Below are positions 37,258-45,940 of a stretch of 64,000 nt of DNA, piece by piece. The notes beneath the pieces were generated by a model, which was not told where the DNA came from, searched no databases, and saw only the letters and a list, made by a program, of their open reading frames with translations. The stretch spans positions 1,488,001-1,552,000 of the forward strand of contig CANLQE010000001.1 in the NCBI GenBank assembly GCA_947493215.1, in the 5' to 3' direction. Position 1 is the stretch's first letter. Every line of letters begins with the position of its first letter. The stretch comes from an uncultured Sphingomonadaceae bacterium (GTDB lineage: Bacteria; Pseudomonadota; Alphaproteobacteria; Sphingomonadales; Sphingomonadaceae). The position numbers and the translations under genes are program-made.

Positions 37258-37701
37258 ATGACCACAAATCTTGACGATTTCATTCCTTATCAACTGTCCA
37301 CTGCATCAAATGCGGTGAGTGATTTGATTTCCAACGAATATAAAAGCCGGTTTGGACTAAAAATACCGGAGTGGCGGGTCATGGCTGTGTTGGGTAGTCG
37401 GGGTGCCTCTACTCAGCGTCAGCTGGTTGAGGCGACCTTGATGGACAAGGTGACGGTCAATCGTGCCGTCAAAACGCTGGTTGATCGCGCCCTCTTGGGG
37501 CGCAGCCCGAACAGTGCTGATGGCCGTTCCCATCATTTGATGCTGAGTCAAACCGGCCGAGATCTTTATGATCAAATTATGCCGGCCGCAGAAGTGATGG
37601 AAAGGAAGATCATGGCGGTTTTGACGGATGATGATCGCCGGCAATTGTCAGGCATGCTAGCAAAAATAAAACAGTCGGCGGATGATATCGCTGCTGCTTG
37701 A
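37258..37701 (+). CDS. MarR-family transcriptional regulator
   Basis: 147 residues, typical of MarR dimers. The winged helix is seen in LKIPEWRVMAVLGSRGAS (helices 2-3), TLMDKVTVNRAVKTLVDRALL (recognition helix) and the wing NSADGRSHHLMLSQTGR. It likely controls the maiA-like/TonB receptor transcript of which it is the last gene; the signal is unknown. The gene is closed by a strong terminator shared with the tad cluster. Confidence 0.9.
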   Translation: MTTNLDDFIPYQLSTASNAVSDLISNEYKSRFGLKIPEWRVMAVLGSRGASTQRQLVEATLMDKVTVNRAVKTLVDRALLGRSPNSADGRSHHLMLSQTGRDLYDQIMPAAEVMERKIMAVLTDDDRRQLSGMLAKIKQSADDIAAA

Positions 37702-37730
37702 CCTTTTGGCTGCGATAACGGTTCCAACAA

Positions 37731-37766
37731 AAAAGAGCGGCTGTTGAAAGCCGCTCTTTTGTTTTT
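37731..37766. terminator. Bidirectional terminator between marR and tadC
   Basis: The 12-bp perfect stem AAAAGAGCGGCT / AGCCGCTCTTTT with a GTTGAA loop is followed by GTTTTT on the plus strand and has an A-rich left flank, so it can stop both marR (plus) and the tad cluster (minus). Confidence 0.88.
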
Positions 37767-37782
37767 GCTATGATATTCTTCG

Positions 37783-38769
37783 CTATAACATCGTATCCGA
37801 GATCGAACAGGCTGCAGGTCCAAGGATCACGATAAACAGCGTTGGCAGAATGAATAGAATCAGCGGGATCGTCATGATCGCTGGCAGACGCGCAGCTTTT
37901 TCTTCGGCGCGCATCATCCGGTCATTTCGAAACTCTGCGGACAACACGCGTAGCGCAGAGGCGAGCGGCGTACCATATTTCTCCGTCTGGATCATGGTCG
38001 TGACCACGCCTTTGACATGCTCCAATGCTACACGATAGGCTAGATTTTCAAAGGCTTGCCGACGTTCGGTCAAAAAGCCCAACTCAATCGACGTGAGTGA
38101 AAATTCGTCCGCCAGTTCGGGATAAGCATCGCCAAGCTCTTTCGCGACGCGGTTAAAAGCGGCATCGACGGTCAAACCAGCCTCTGCGCAGATCACCAAC
38201 AAATCAATCGCGTCCGGCAAGCCTTTACGGACCAGATCCGTTCGCTTGGAAATAAGGTTGTTCAAATAGATATCTGCACCTTTATAGCCAGCAATCGCGG
38301 AGCCCGCAAAGGCAGCGAATTTCTTGATCGGCGTCCAGTGGGGCATGTAATCAAAGCCATAGAGGGCAAGGGCAGCAGCACCGCCGAAAACAATCGGAAG
38401 TACCATGCGGCTGAAAATAACCGCATAGGCCAAATCTTTCGATCGGATACCAGCTTGGGCCAATTTTTGTTGCGATTCTTTTAGTTGGTCATCCTGCAAA
38501 ACTTGAAGTGACGACAACAGGCCGCGCATCCGGTCGGTCGTATCATTTTGCTGGACCAGCTTTGCGCGCTTCTTGGTTGTAGAGGCGGTAATTCCGGCCT
38601 TAAGCTGCTCGCGCCGCTCATTTAGCGACTTGACCCGCTTTGCCATAGGATCGCGGACTGTCACAGCCGCATAGATAGCAAAGATGACTGCAAGCGTTGC
38701 TACGGCAGCCATAATAGTTGCCACCCAGAGGACGTCTATTCCCAGTAAAGTCGGACCACTATTGGGCAT
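37783..38769 (-). CDS. tadC: Tad pilus assembly inner-membrane protein TadC
   Basis: 328 residues. It is a T2SSF-type protein: N-terminal TM, a basic cytoplasmic helix (KRVKSLNERREQL), then TM segments and the F-domain core (LPDAIDLLVICAEAGLTVDAAF, then LSAEFRNDRMMRAEEKAARLPAIMTIPLILFI). It partners with TadB as the platform for the extension motor of Flp pili. It is the last gene of the cluster, followed by the shared terminator. Confidence 0.9.
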   Translation of the reverse strand: MPNSGPTLLGIDVLWVATIMAAVATLAVIFAIYAAVTVRDPMAKRVKSLNERREQLKAGITASTTKKRAKLVQQNDTTDRMRGLLSSLQVLQDDQLKESQQKLAQAGIRSKDLAYAVIFSRMVLPIVFGGAAALALYGFDYMPHWTPIKKFAAFAGSAIAGYKGADIYLNNLISKRTDLVRKGLPDAIDLLVICAEAGLTVDAAFNRVAKELGDAYPELADEFSLTSIELGFLTERRQAFENLAYRVALEHVKGVVTTMIQTEKYGTPLASALRVLSAEFRNDRMMRAEEKAARLPAIMTIPLILFILPTLFIVILGPAACSISDTML

Positions 38770-38786
38770 TGCCTTACACCTTCTTC

Positions 38787-39758
38787 TTAAATTTCAAAGT
38801 TGACCATTTTGGCCATGATGAACACACCAATGCTCATCCAGGTCAATCCGCCAAGCCCAGCGATAATCAGGCGTTCTTCATAGAAGAACCCTGCGAGATA
38901 AGTGGGGTTAACCGACCAAACCAAGGCAAATACGATAAACGGCAACGAGCCAACAATATAGGCAGATGCTTTGGATTCTGAGGACATAGCCTTGATCTTT
39001 AGCTTCATCTGGCCACGTTTCCGCAGCACGTCTGCCAAGTTAGCAAGCGTTTCCGCAAGGTTACCACCAGTTTCGCGTTGAATTGCCAGCGTGATGCAGA
39101 AAAACTTGAATTCCGCTGTGTCGAGGCGCTTTGCGCTTTCCCCCAAGGCATCTTCCATCGTCCGGCCAATCTTGATCCGGTCGACAACCTTGGAAAATTC
39201 TTCACCAACAGGACCATCGATTTCTTTACCGACGACACCAATTGTTTCTGTCACCGGAAGACCGGACCTGAGGCCGCGAACCAAAAGCTCGATGGCATCG
39301 GGGAAAGATGCGGTAAACTTGGCTACACGCATCCCTATCAGGACGCTCACAACCATATGCGGCAATCCAAAACCTATCGCCAATCCGCCAAATAGGCAGA
39401 GCAACAGAGGTGCGCCTTGAAAAAACAGGCCACCAGCGACTAGGGCAGCAAGACCACCACAAGCATAGAAAAACTGCGATATCGTCCAATTCCGTCCGGT
39501 CCGGTCCAGCCGGATCGCGAGTGTATCCATTTTCGATTGGTTTTCACCGGTGGGGCGATGGTTTTTCCGACGGGCACTGACCGCCTTTTTCATCTGTGCT
39601 TCCATCTTGGCATTGGTGCTATCCGAATGACGGAAGCGCACTTTATCCAACCGTTTTGCTTTCGCTGCTGCCTCAGAGGGGCCAGCAAAAGCAAAAACGA
39701 TAAGCATCAGGGCAATTAATATGCCCCCGCCAAGCATTGCTGTCTGCATCATATCCAT
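38787..39758 (-). CDS. tadB: Tad pilus assembly inner-membrane protein TadB
   Basis: 323 residues of the T2SSF family with an N-terminal TM, a Lys/Arg-rich region (AAAKAKRLDKVRFRH), paired TM helices at about 105-140, and the F-domain motif FPDAIELLVRGLRSGLPVTETI. It forms the platform with TadC. It lies 40 bp after cpaE; in most Tad clusters the cpaF (tadA) gene sits exactly there and is missing here. Confidence 0.9.
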   Translation of the reverse strand: MDMMQTAMLGGGILIALMLIVFAFAGPSEAAAKAKRLDKVRFRHSDSTNAKMEAQMKKAVSARRKNHRPTGENQSKMDTLAIRLDRTGRNWTISQFFYACGGLAALVAGGLFFQGAPLLLCLFGGLAIGFGLPHMVVSVLIGMRVAKFTASFPDAIELLVRGLRSGLPVTETIGVVGKEIDGPVGEEFSKVVDRIKIGRTMEDALGESAKRLDTAEFKFFCITLAIQRETGGNLAETLANLADVLRKRGQMKLKIKAMSSESKASAYIVGSLPFIVFALVWSVNPTYLAGFFYEERLIIAGLGGLTWMSIGVFIMAKMVNFEI

Positions 39759-39798
39759 TATGTGCGTCCTTGCATTTTAGAAAGAAACGATTGCTGCA

Positions 39799-41088
39799 TC
39801 ACGATTTGGATGTCTCGCCTTCTTTCTTTTTCTTTGATGAAAGGAGCGATTTCATGCCGCCAAATTTGTCCATCAGAGATGTTTTTCCAGCAGCTTCGCC
39901 TTCGTCGCCTTCGGCTTCCACCGTGCCGAGTATATGTTCGGCCAGCGCAATGATTTTACTCGTTGCTTTGCTCGATTTTCCGGCTTCAACAAACGCCTGA
40001 CCCAATTTGGCCGAGTGGGCCGCTGTTTTGGGATCTGACGGAATCATTATATCGATTTTTCGTTCAATCGAGTTTTCAAAATCCTGACGAGAGATTTCAA
40101 GGCCGCCGGATTGCACTTTATTGGCAACCACAATGACTTTGCTTTGTGCGGCATGCGACTTGAGCCATGACAGCAAGCGAATAGCATCACGCGCAGAGGC
40201 CAATGTCAATTCGGTGACAATGACAGTCGCGTTAACATCGCCAAGAAGGTGCGGATAGCTGATTAACATTTCCCGCGGCAAGTCGATGACTGTGCATTCA
40301 AACGCGGCACGAAACTCTTCCTGCAATTGGAAAAATGCTGTTCCATCTGTCATCATTGGCGAATTAATTGGCGCTTCTGCTGAGAGCAGAGAAAGCTTGT
40401 CATTCGCCTTGATCATCGCCCGTTCAATAAACAGACCGTCAATCCGGCTGGGATTGTCGATCGCATCGGTAAGACCACGACCAGGTTCGAGATCCAGCGA
40501 CAAAGCGCCAGTTCCGAAATGGACATCGAGATCGAGAAGAGCGGTCAAACGCTCTTTCTCGTTGCTCAGCAACCATGCGAGAGAAGTCGCAATGGTCGAT
40601 GCGCCAACACCGCCACGGGTCCCAATGACTGCTGTAGAAACATGAGGTTTCTCGCTGGCTTGATCATCCGCTTTTGGCGCGTTGAGCGTGGCTTGTGCCT
40701 GGCTGAGCACGTCCCGCAATTGTTCCGGACTAAATGGTTTTAGCAGATAGTCTTGCAAACCGCTGACGATCAAATCGCGATAAAGTCGTACATCGTTTAC
40801 CTGGCCCATGGCGATAACCACGGTACCGGGCTCGCATACTTCCGCGAGTGAGTTAATGTCAGCCAGCGGATCGCCGGATTCAGACAGGTCAACCATCAAT
40901 ATGTTCGGGCTTGCTGCAACCGACAACGATTGCACAGCGTTGCGAAGTCCACCTTTGTGGCACTTGTCGACGGGCCAGCCCATTTCTTCTACGACGGGGC
41001 GCAGTAGGTCCAGCGTGTCATCATCACAGACAAAGGCAGAGAACGGATCACGACCGTTTACGGAACCTGGTTTCCAAGGAGCGTTCAT
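39799..41088 (-). CDS. cpaE: Pilus assembly protein CpaE (TadZ-type ATPase)
   Basis: 429 residues. The N-terminal part resembles a receiver-like domain (about 20-140), followed by a ParA/MinD-type ATPase with the deviant Walker A GTRGGVGASTIATSLAWL. The C-terminal tail is Lys/Ser-rich. TadZ/CpaE proteins localise the Tad machine at the pole. The start overlaps the cpaD end by one base. Confidence 0.9.
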   Translation of the reverse strand: MNAPWKPGSVNGRDPFSAFVCDDDTLDLLRPVVEEMGWPVDKCHKGGLRNAVQSLSVAASPNILMVDLSESGDPLADINSLAEVCEPGTVVIAMGQVNDVRLYRDLIVSGLQDYLLKPFSPEQLRDVLSQAQATLNAPKADDQASEKPHVSTAVIGTRGGVGASTIATSLAWLLSNEKERLTALLDLDVHFGTGALSLDLEPGRGLTDAIDNPSRIDGLFIERAMIKANDKLSLLSAEAPINSPMMTDGTAFFQLQEEFRAAFECTVIDLPREMLISYPHLLGDVNATVIVTELTLASARDAIRLLSWLKSHAAQSKVIVVANKVQSGGLEISRQDFENSIERKIDIMIPSDPKTAAHSAKLGQAFVEAGKSSKATSKIIALAEHILGTVEAEGDEGEAAGKTSLMDKFGGMKSLLSSKKKKEGETSKS

Positions 41089-41696
41089 TATAGGCCTCCA
41101 GCTTGTTTGGCTTTATCACGATAGGCGCGGATGGCTTTTGAAGCTTCTGACTGGTCTTCACCGTCAGCGCTTTGTCCGCGCACAAGATCTTCAGGATTGG
41201 CAATCATTGCTGCCATTGTGCTGTTCACTCCGCATCCGTAATTTTCACTCGTACGCGCCTGAAAATCGGTGTGGCTGCGGTTGCTCCAATCGGGGCAGCC
41301 CGGGACAGCAGCGGTTGATCGGGACACGACAACGCGCATCGCGCCGCTTGGAACATTGCCTTCGGTTACCGGCGCAATTTCGCTGATCAGCAGCCCTTTT
41401 TGTGCGGCGAGCGCTTCAACTGCACCGCGCGCTGAAGCGCCGGCATTGTAACTTGGGTCATCAATGGAAATACGGTCACCATATCCCAGATCCAACGCGT
41501 CCATCCAGCCCGCCAGACGGCGAAGCTCACCGCTCGGGAGTGAGCCCGATCCTGCGGTGTTGACGTCAAGAACGAAATGGGATCGCGTGACCACCGGCTG
41601 TCGTTCGCTGTTAACCGACCGATTGGCGGTGTTGGCGCCACACGCAGCAACGGAAAGTCCGAGAGCGGTTACAAGTGCTGTAGAAACAAAACGCAT
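41088..41696 (-). CDS. cpaD: Pilus assembly lipoprotein CpaD
   Basis: 202 residues. The signal peptide ends at a lipobox SVAAC, so the mature protein is an outer-membrane-bound lipoprotein. The CpaD pattern is visible as VPGCPDWSNRSHTDFQ and NYGCGVNSTMAAMIANPEDLV. It probably works with the CpaC secretin. It lies 21 bp after the cpaC stop. Confidence 0.9.
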   Translation of the reverse strand: MRFVSTALVTALGLSVAACGANTANRSVNSERQPVVTRSHFVLDVNTAGSGSLPSGELRRLAGWMDALDLGYGDRISIDDPSYNAGASARGAVEALAAQKGLLISEIAPVTEGNVPSGAMRVVVSRSTAAVPGCPDWSNRSHTDFQARTSENYGCGVNSTMAAMIANPEDLVRGQSADGEDQSEASKAIRAYRDKAKQAGGL

Positions 41697-41717
41697 GATG
41701 TTTTCTCCTGAAACGGA

Positions 41718-43382
41718 CTATTTATCGAAGCTGAAACCGGGGGCTGCGCCGCCAGATTTTTTCGACTTTTTGGATTTCTTGGCGGTTTGACCAACGGTTG
41801 GCGCGGACTGGCTGCTAAGTGCGGGCCCAGACGTTACCGGCGGTGCGACCGATGGTTTCGGACGATCACCGGTACCGGTTGAACTGTGGCGGTTCATAAT
41901 CAACCGCTCCAGGTCATTGGCCTGTTTAAAGCCATCTGTGGGTAGCACAATCTCGCTATCGCTTACCGGTTTCACCAAATAAGGCGTCACTACGATCATC
42001 AGCTCGGTTTCGTTTTTCCGATAGCCGTCTGATTTGAACAGATTGCCAAGGATCGGCACGTCGGCAAGACCAGGCGTCTTGTCGATGGTCGAACTATAGT
42101 TATTCTGCATCAATCCGGCGATCATGAAGCTTTCGCCAGAACCCAGCTCAACGGTCGTTTCCGCTTCCCTGGTGGAGATGGCTGGAATTTCAAAACCGTT
42201 CAAACGAACGGCACCATTTGCCGAAATATCAGACACGCTCGGTTTGACCCGGATGGAAATCCGTCCGTTAGACAAAACCGTCGGCGTATAAGATAGTTCA
42301 ACACCAAAGCTTTGATAGGTGACACTAACTTCTCCGAAACCCGATGATTGTGGTATCGGAAAACGTCCGCCGGCCAGAAAACTAGCGGTTTCACCGGAAA
42401 TAGTGGTCAGGTTCGGGGAGGCTAATGTTGTCACCAAACCGATACGCTCCGACACATCGAGCGCCGTTGCAATGTCGAGACCAAAAAGACGGCCTGCGGC
42501 TTGAACAGAGTCAAGGCCGGTCGCTTGGTTAAAGTTAAATGCGGTCCCGCCTTGCGTCACAAATTGACCGGTGGCCGTATTGAAAGGCAAGGAAATCGAA
42601 CCTGCCGGCAAACCGAACAGATTGGACGCGTCCAAGGTCGGGAAGCCGCTGGTGTCAAAATCGGTAATCGAACCAAAGTTGCGACCGCGAGCGACACCAA
42701 ATTGGAATCCTCCAGTGGTATCGCGCGTTAACAAGTTACCGTTGATGTTTTTGGCCAGTGAACGACTAACTTCAGCAAAGCGAACCCGCAAGTTCACTTG
42801 CATAGGTGTAGCTGTTTTCAAGCGGCTGACGACCGTAGTACCGGCTCCGCCAGCACCGCCGCCAACATATGCTCTTACAAGGTTTTCAGCCTCTTCGGCA
42901 TCATCCGGATTTGCAATTGTACCGGTCAGCAGGACGAAATTATTGTTTGAGCTTACCGTAATTTTTGCGTCCGGCATTGCGAGGGCCAGCATCTGATCAA
43001 TAGAGGATATTTCAGCTCCCACCGATACTTCTGCAGAATATACGACTTTGCCGGAGCGGCTGGTCGCATAGAAACTTGTCTGACCGCCGGTTTTGCCGAA
43101 AATATAGACTTGGCGCGGCGAACGAACTTGCACGTCGGCAATGTTATTCTCTGCAATGAAAATATCTTCAATAGGTGCAGGCAGTGTAATCAATTTGCCG
43201 CGGCCCACAGCAACCGAAATACGCGATTGCGGTGCGGAAACCTTGACCGATTGCGCATTCAGCGGCGCAGAACCATTGGCCGTGGCGGCGAAAGCCAAGA
43301 CAGCAGCAATTGCTGAACCCATTACCTTTTTAGCCGATATGTTATTCGTCAAGCGACTATGCTTTGCATACTGCGTGGACAT
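41718..43382 (-). CDS. cpaC: Pilus secretin CpaC (RcpA)
   Basis: 554 residues. The signal peptide is at 20-42. The pilus-formation N-terminal domain is about 55-115 (RGKLITLPAPIEDIFIAENN), a BON-like region is at about 125-185, and the secretin core is about 280-480 (VPILGNLFKSDGYRKNETELMIVVTPYLV near the end). It forms the outer-membrane pore for Flp pilus. The C-terminal tail is Ser/Pro/Lys-rich. It overlaps cpaB by one base. Confidence 0.93.
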   Translation of the reverse strand: MSTQYAKHSRLTNNISAKKVMGSAIAAVLAFAATANGSAPLNAQSVKVSAPQSRISVAVGRGKLITLPAPIEDIFIAENNIADVQVRSPRQVYIFGKTGGQTSFYATSRSGKVVYSAEVSVGAEISSIDQMLALAMPDAKITVSSNNNFVLLTGTIANPDDAEEAENLVRAYVGGGAGGAGTTVVSRLKTATPMQVNLRVRFAEVSRSLAKNINGNLLTRDTTGGFQFGVARGRNFGSITDFDTSGFPTLDASNLFGLPAGSISLPFNTATGQFVTQGGTAFNFNQATGLDSVQAAGRLFGLDIATALDVSERIGLVTTLASPNLTTISGETASFLAGGRFPIPQSSGFGEVSVTYQSFGVELSYTPTVLSNGRISIRVKPSVSDISANGAVRLNGFEIPAISTREAETTVELGSGESFMIAGLMQNNYSSTIDKTPGLADVPILGNLFKSDGYRKNETELMIVVTPYLVKPVSDSEIVLPTDGFKQANDLERLIMNRHSSTGTGDRPKPSVAPPVTSGPALSSQSAPTVGQTAKKSKKSKKSGGAAPGFSFDK

Positions 43383-44341
43383 TATTTGTCTCCAAACTGA
43401 ACTTCATTGACGGCATTGCCGCGTGCCACCCGGACTTTTGGTCCTTCGGGTATTTCTGTCTTGGCAAGTGGTGGAGGCGTGCGTGCTTCAAAGCGTGACA
43501 CCTCACCGCCGGTTGAATAGGTCGACTTTTTCGAATTGGGTCGAGCAGCGAGAGATTTCAGCATCGCTGCTTCTTCCGCTGGATCATCAGTTTTGGGCAA
43601 TTTGATATCGCCTGAAGCAATAGCCTCTTCCAGTTCAGCTGTGCTATCTGCCAGCGAACGGAGCGATAAGCTTAGCGTACCCAATGTCTGGGCGACTGCA
43701 ATTTTCTCTGCGATCTTCGGTGTTGCTTCCAACGTGACCAGTTTGGTTTTTTGGGCAACAGTTTGACCGGCTTCATTCTTAGACTGGGTGACCCGGTTAT
43801 CGGTTGCCAATACCCGGACGTTCCGAATAACGGTTTCAGACACTTTCAGATCAGGGCCGTCACCTTGAACCGACTGTGTCAGCATCAGATCGATCCGGTC
43901 GCCGGGAAATACGAAACCGGCAACCCCTGTTAGGCCAGAGACTGGAATGGTGACCGCCCGCATACCGGGGCCGAGCGCCGCAGCAAGGAACCCGCGATCA
44001 CCTGGGCTAACAATAGCGCCTTTGGTGAGCGGTTGACCGGCTGTAATCGCGTTGCGAACAACTGTACCGTTTAGGGATTCAATGTCCGTGCCCTCTTTTT
44101 CATAATAGGCTTCTTCAACGAGATCTTCTGGCCATGGCTGGAAGCTGAAGGCGTCCGGCGTAATGATCGTGCCAACGGGCAGAGCGCGTGAAGCGACAAG
44201 CACTTCTTCGCCGAGCACTTCGACCTTTTTCGCTTCGACCTGAGGTGCCGAAGCACCGGTGAACATGTTCTTCGCGAGCAATGCTGTGACCGCAGCCACA
44301 ACCAGTGCACCGATGAGCAAAATTAGTTTCTTCTTGTCCAT
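43382..44341 (-). CDS. cpaB: Flp pilus assembly protein CpaB
   Basis: 319 residues with an N-terminal TM (LILLIGALVVAAVTALLA), an SAF-like domain (VLVASRALPVGTIITPDAF), and the RcpC/CpaB core (GMRAVTIPVSGLTGVAGFVFPGDRIDL). It is a periplasmic factor of the Tad system. It follows cpaA with a 73-bp gap and overlaps cpaC by one base. Confidence 0.92.
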   Translation of the reverse strand: MDKKKLILLIGALVVAAVTALLAKNMFTGASAPQVEAKKVEVLGEEVLVASRALPVGTIITPDAFSFQPWPEDLVEEAYYEKEGTDIESLNGTVVRNAITAGQPLTKGAIVSPGDRGFLAAALGPGMRAVTIPVSGLTGVAGFVFPGDRIDLMLTQSVQGDGPDLKVSETVIRNVRVLATDNRVTQSKNEAGQTVAQKTKLVTLEATPKIAEKIAVAQTLGTLSLSLRSLADSTAELEEAIASGDIKLPKTDDPAEEAAMLKSLAARPNSKKSTYSTGGEVSRFEARTPPPLAKTEIPEGPKVRVARGNAVNEVQFGDK

Positions 44342-44414
44342 GACGTCTTACGCCTCCTGAATGCCCCACCGGAATCGATCACCCTGAATGATCCGTTGGC
44401 GGTAGATTTCTCTT

Positions 44415-44888
44415 TCAAGTAAAATGGTTAAAATATCGTTCGTAAATTATCCAAAGCCCTGCAAATGATATGGCAACTCCATATGGAACCTTTACTGGAC
44501 CCTCAGTTTTTTGGATTTTCTTAGCCGTTATCATTAACAGCGTGAGTACTCCGCCAGCGATCGACATGATCACCAGCATGTGAATTAGAGTGAGCCAATG
44601 AAGCCATAACGCAATGGCTGTAAGGAGTTTCACGTCCCCGCCGCCCATCGCGCCAACGGCAAACATTCCGGCAAATATGGTAAACACGATCGAAGCGATG
44701 CCGATTTGCCACACCATGTCGGGCCAGAAAGTCATGTCACTGGCAATCCAGAATACGGGCGCACCCAATGCAATGGCCAGATTCAGCTTGTTGGAAATGT
44801 GACGGCTTTTTATATCGGTGATCGCAGCCACGATCAGCGCAATTGCCAAGCCGCCCCAGAGCAAGTAGATGAGTTGTTCCCCGTTCAT
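44415..44888 (-). CDS. cpaA: Type IV (Flp) prepilin peptidase CpaA
   Basis: 157 residues of the short A24 family with six or so TM segments. The two catalytic aspartates are visible in AITDIKSRHISN and GGGDVKLL (GxGD motif). It processes Flp prepilin at the inner membrane. It is the first gene of the cluster. No flp pilin gene is found upstream; the neighbouring gene is a divergent hydrolase. Confidence 0.92.
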   Translation of the reverse strand: MNGEQLIYLLWGGLAIALIVAAITDIKSRHISNKLNLAIALGAPVFWIASDMTFWPDMVWQIGIASIVFTIFAGMFAVGAMGGGDVKLLTAIALWLHWLTLIHMLVIMSIAGGVLTLLMITAKKIQKTEGPVKVPYGVAISFAGLWIIYERYFNHFT

Positions 44889-45909
44889 GGGAAACAGCTT
44901 TAAGAAAAATGCCTTACCAAATAGTAACCATCATGGCCGGAGCCTGTTTTTGAGTCGATCGAACCCGCCTGTATTTGATCGACGGTCCATTCCCAAAGAC
45001 GCGCAAGAACTGGTCTGGCACGCTTCCGATGGCTGGGCGTTGCGCCAATTTGAATGGCTTCAACCGGATAAGGATGCACGTGGTTCGATATTGTTCATGA
45101 CCGGCCGTGCCGATTTTTACGAAAAATATCTTGAAACATTTAGCGACTTTCATGCTGCCGGATGGAATGTCACGTCACCTGACTGGCGCGGGCAGGGCGG
45201 TTCGGGCCGTTGCGGGCCGCATCCGCATGTTGGACATATCGATGATTTTGCGACGTGGGTGGATGATCTGCGTACATTCTATTTTGAATGGCGTGCCAAT
45301 CATCCTGGGCCGCATGTCGTCGTCGGCCATAGCATGGGCGGGCATCTCGTAGCGCGCGCGCTTGCCGAACAGCGTATTCATCCCGATGCCGCGATATTAT
45401 GCGCCCCGATGCTTGCACCCGCAGGGGGCGGTATGCCGGAATGGACCGCGCATCTGATATCCAAGGCCATCTGCGCATTTGGTCGGGCAAAGCGCCGCGC
45501 CTGGAAAGTTAGCGAGAAACCGCTCGAACCAGAAGTGCTGCGGCAAGGCCTGCTGACCCATGACGCGGATCGCTACTCTGATGAATTTTTCTGGTTTAAA
45601 GAGCGTCCCGATTTGCGTTTGGGGCCCGCCAGCTGGCGCTGGGTGGAGAGAGCCTATTCGTCCACGCGCGGGCTCAGGAACCGCAAGCACCTAGAGACAG
45701 TAGATACGCCAATATTTGTCCTTGCTACTGCCGTCGATGAACTGGTTGATCATCCCACGATTGAGCGAGCCGTCCATTTGTTGCCCCATGCCGAGATGAA
45801 GCTGTTCGGAAAAGAATGTGCTCATGAAATTTATCGCGAGGCCGACCCGGTGCGCAATGCGGCCTTGCACGTGAGTTTTGAGTTTCTAGATAGAGTGGCA
45901 CCAAAGTAA
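44869..45909 (+). CDS. Alpha/beta-fold hydrolase (lysophospholipase-like)
   Basis: 346 residues as the longest frame; the start is uncertain (ATG at 44869 or 44887, or TTG at 44950 in frame), because the first 27 residues are poorly conserved-looking and overlap divergent cpaA. The catalytic triad is visible: nucleophile Ser in GHSMGGHL, Asp in ATAVDELVD, and His in KECAHEIYRE. The motif RGQGGSGR after SPDWRG forms the oxyanion-side loop. It resembles the monoacylglycerol lipase/lysophospholipase group (Hydrolase_4). No signal peptide is seen. Confidence 0.85.
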   Translation: MSCSPFMGNSFKKNALPNSNHHGRSLFLSRSNPPVFDRRSIPKDAQELVWHASDGWALRQFEWLQPDKDARGSILFMTGRADFYEKYLETFSDFHAAGWNVTSPDWRGQGGSGRCGPHPHVGHIDDFATWVDDLRTFYFEWRANHPGPHVVVGHSMGGHLVARALAEQRIHPDAAILCAPMLAPAGGGMPEWTAHLISKAICAFGRAKRRAWKVSEKPLEPEVLRQGLLTHDADRYSDEFFWFKERPDLRLGPASWRWVERAYSSTRGLRNRKHLETVDTPIFVLATAVDELVDHPTIERAVHLLPHAEMKLFGKECAHEIYREADPVRNAALHVSFEFLDRVAPK

Positions 45910-45940
45910 TGAGTAAATTCATGCGCGAGCTAGTATAATT

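Noticed and set aside
45934-45939. TATAAT directly before the D-amino-acid dehydrogenase ATG
   Set aside because: It is too close to the start codon and has no matching -35 box, so a promoter there would begin transcription inside the gene.
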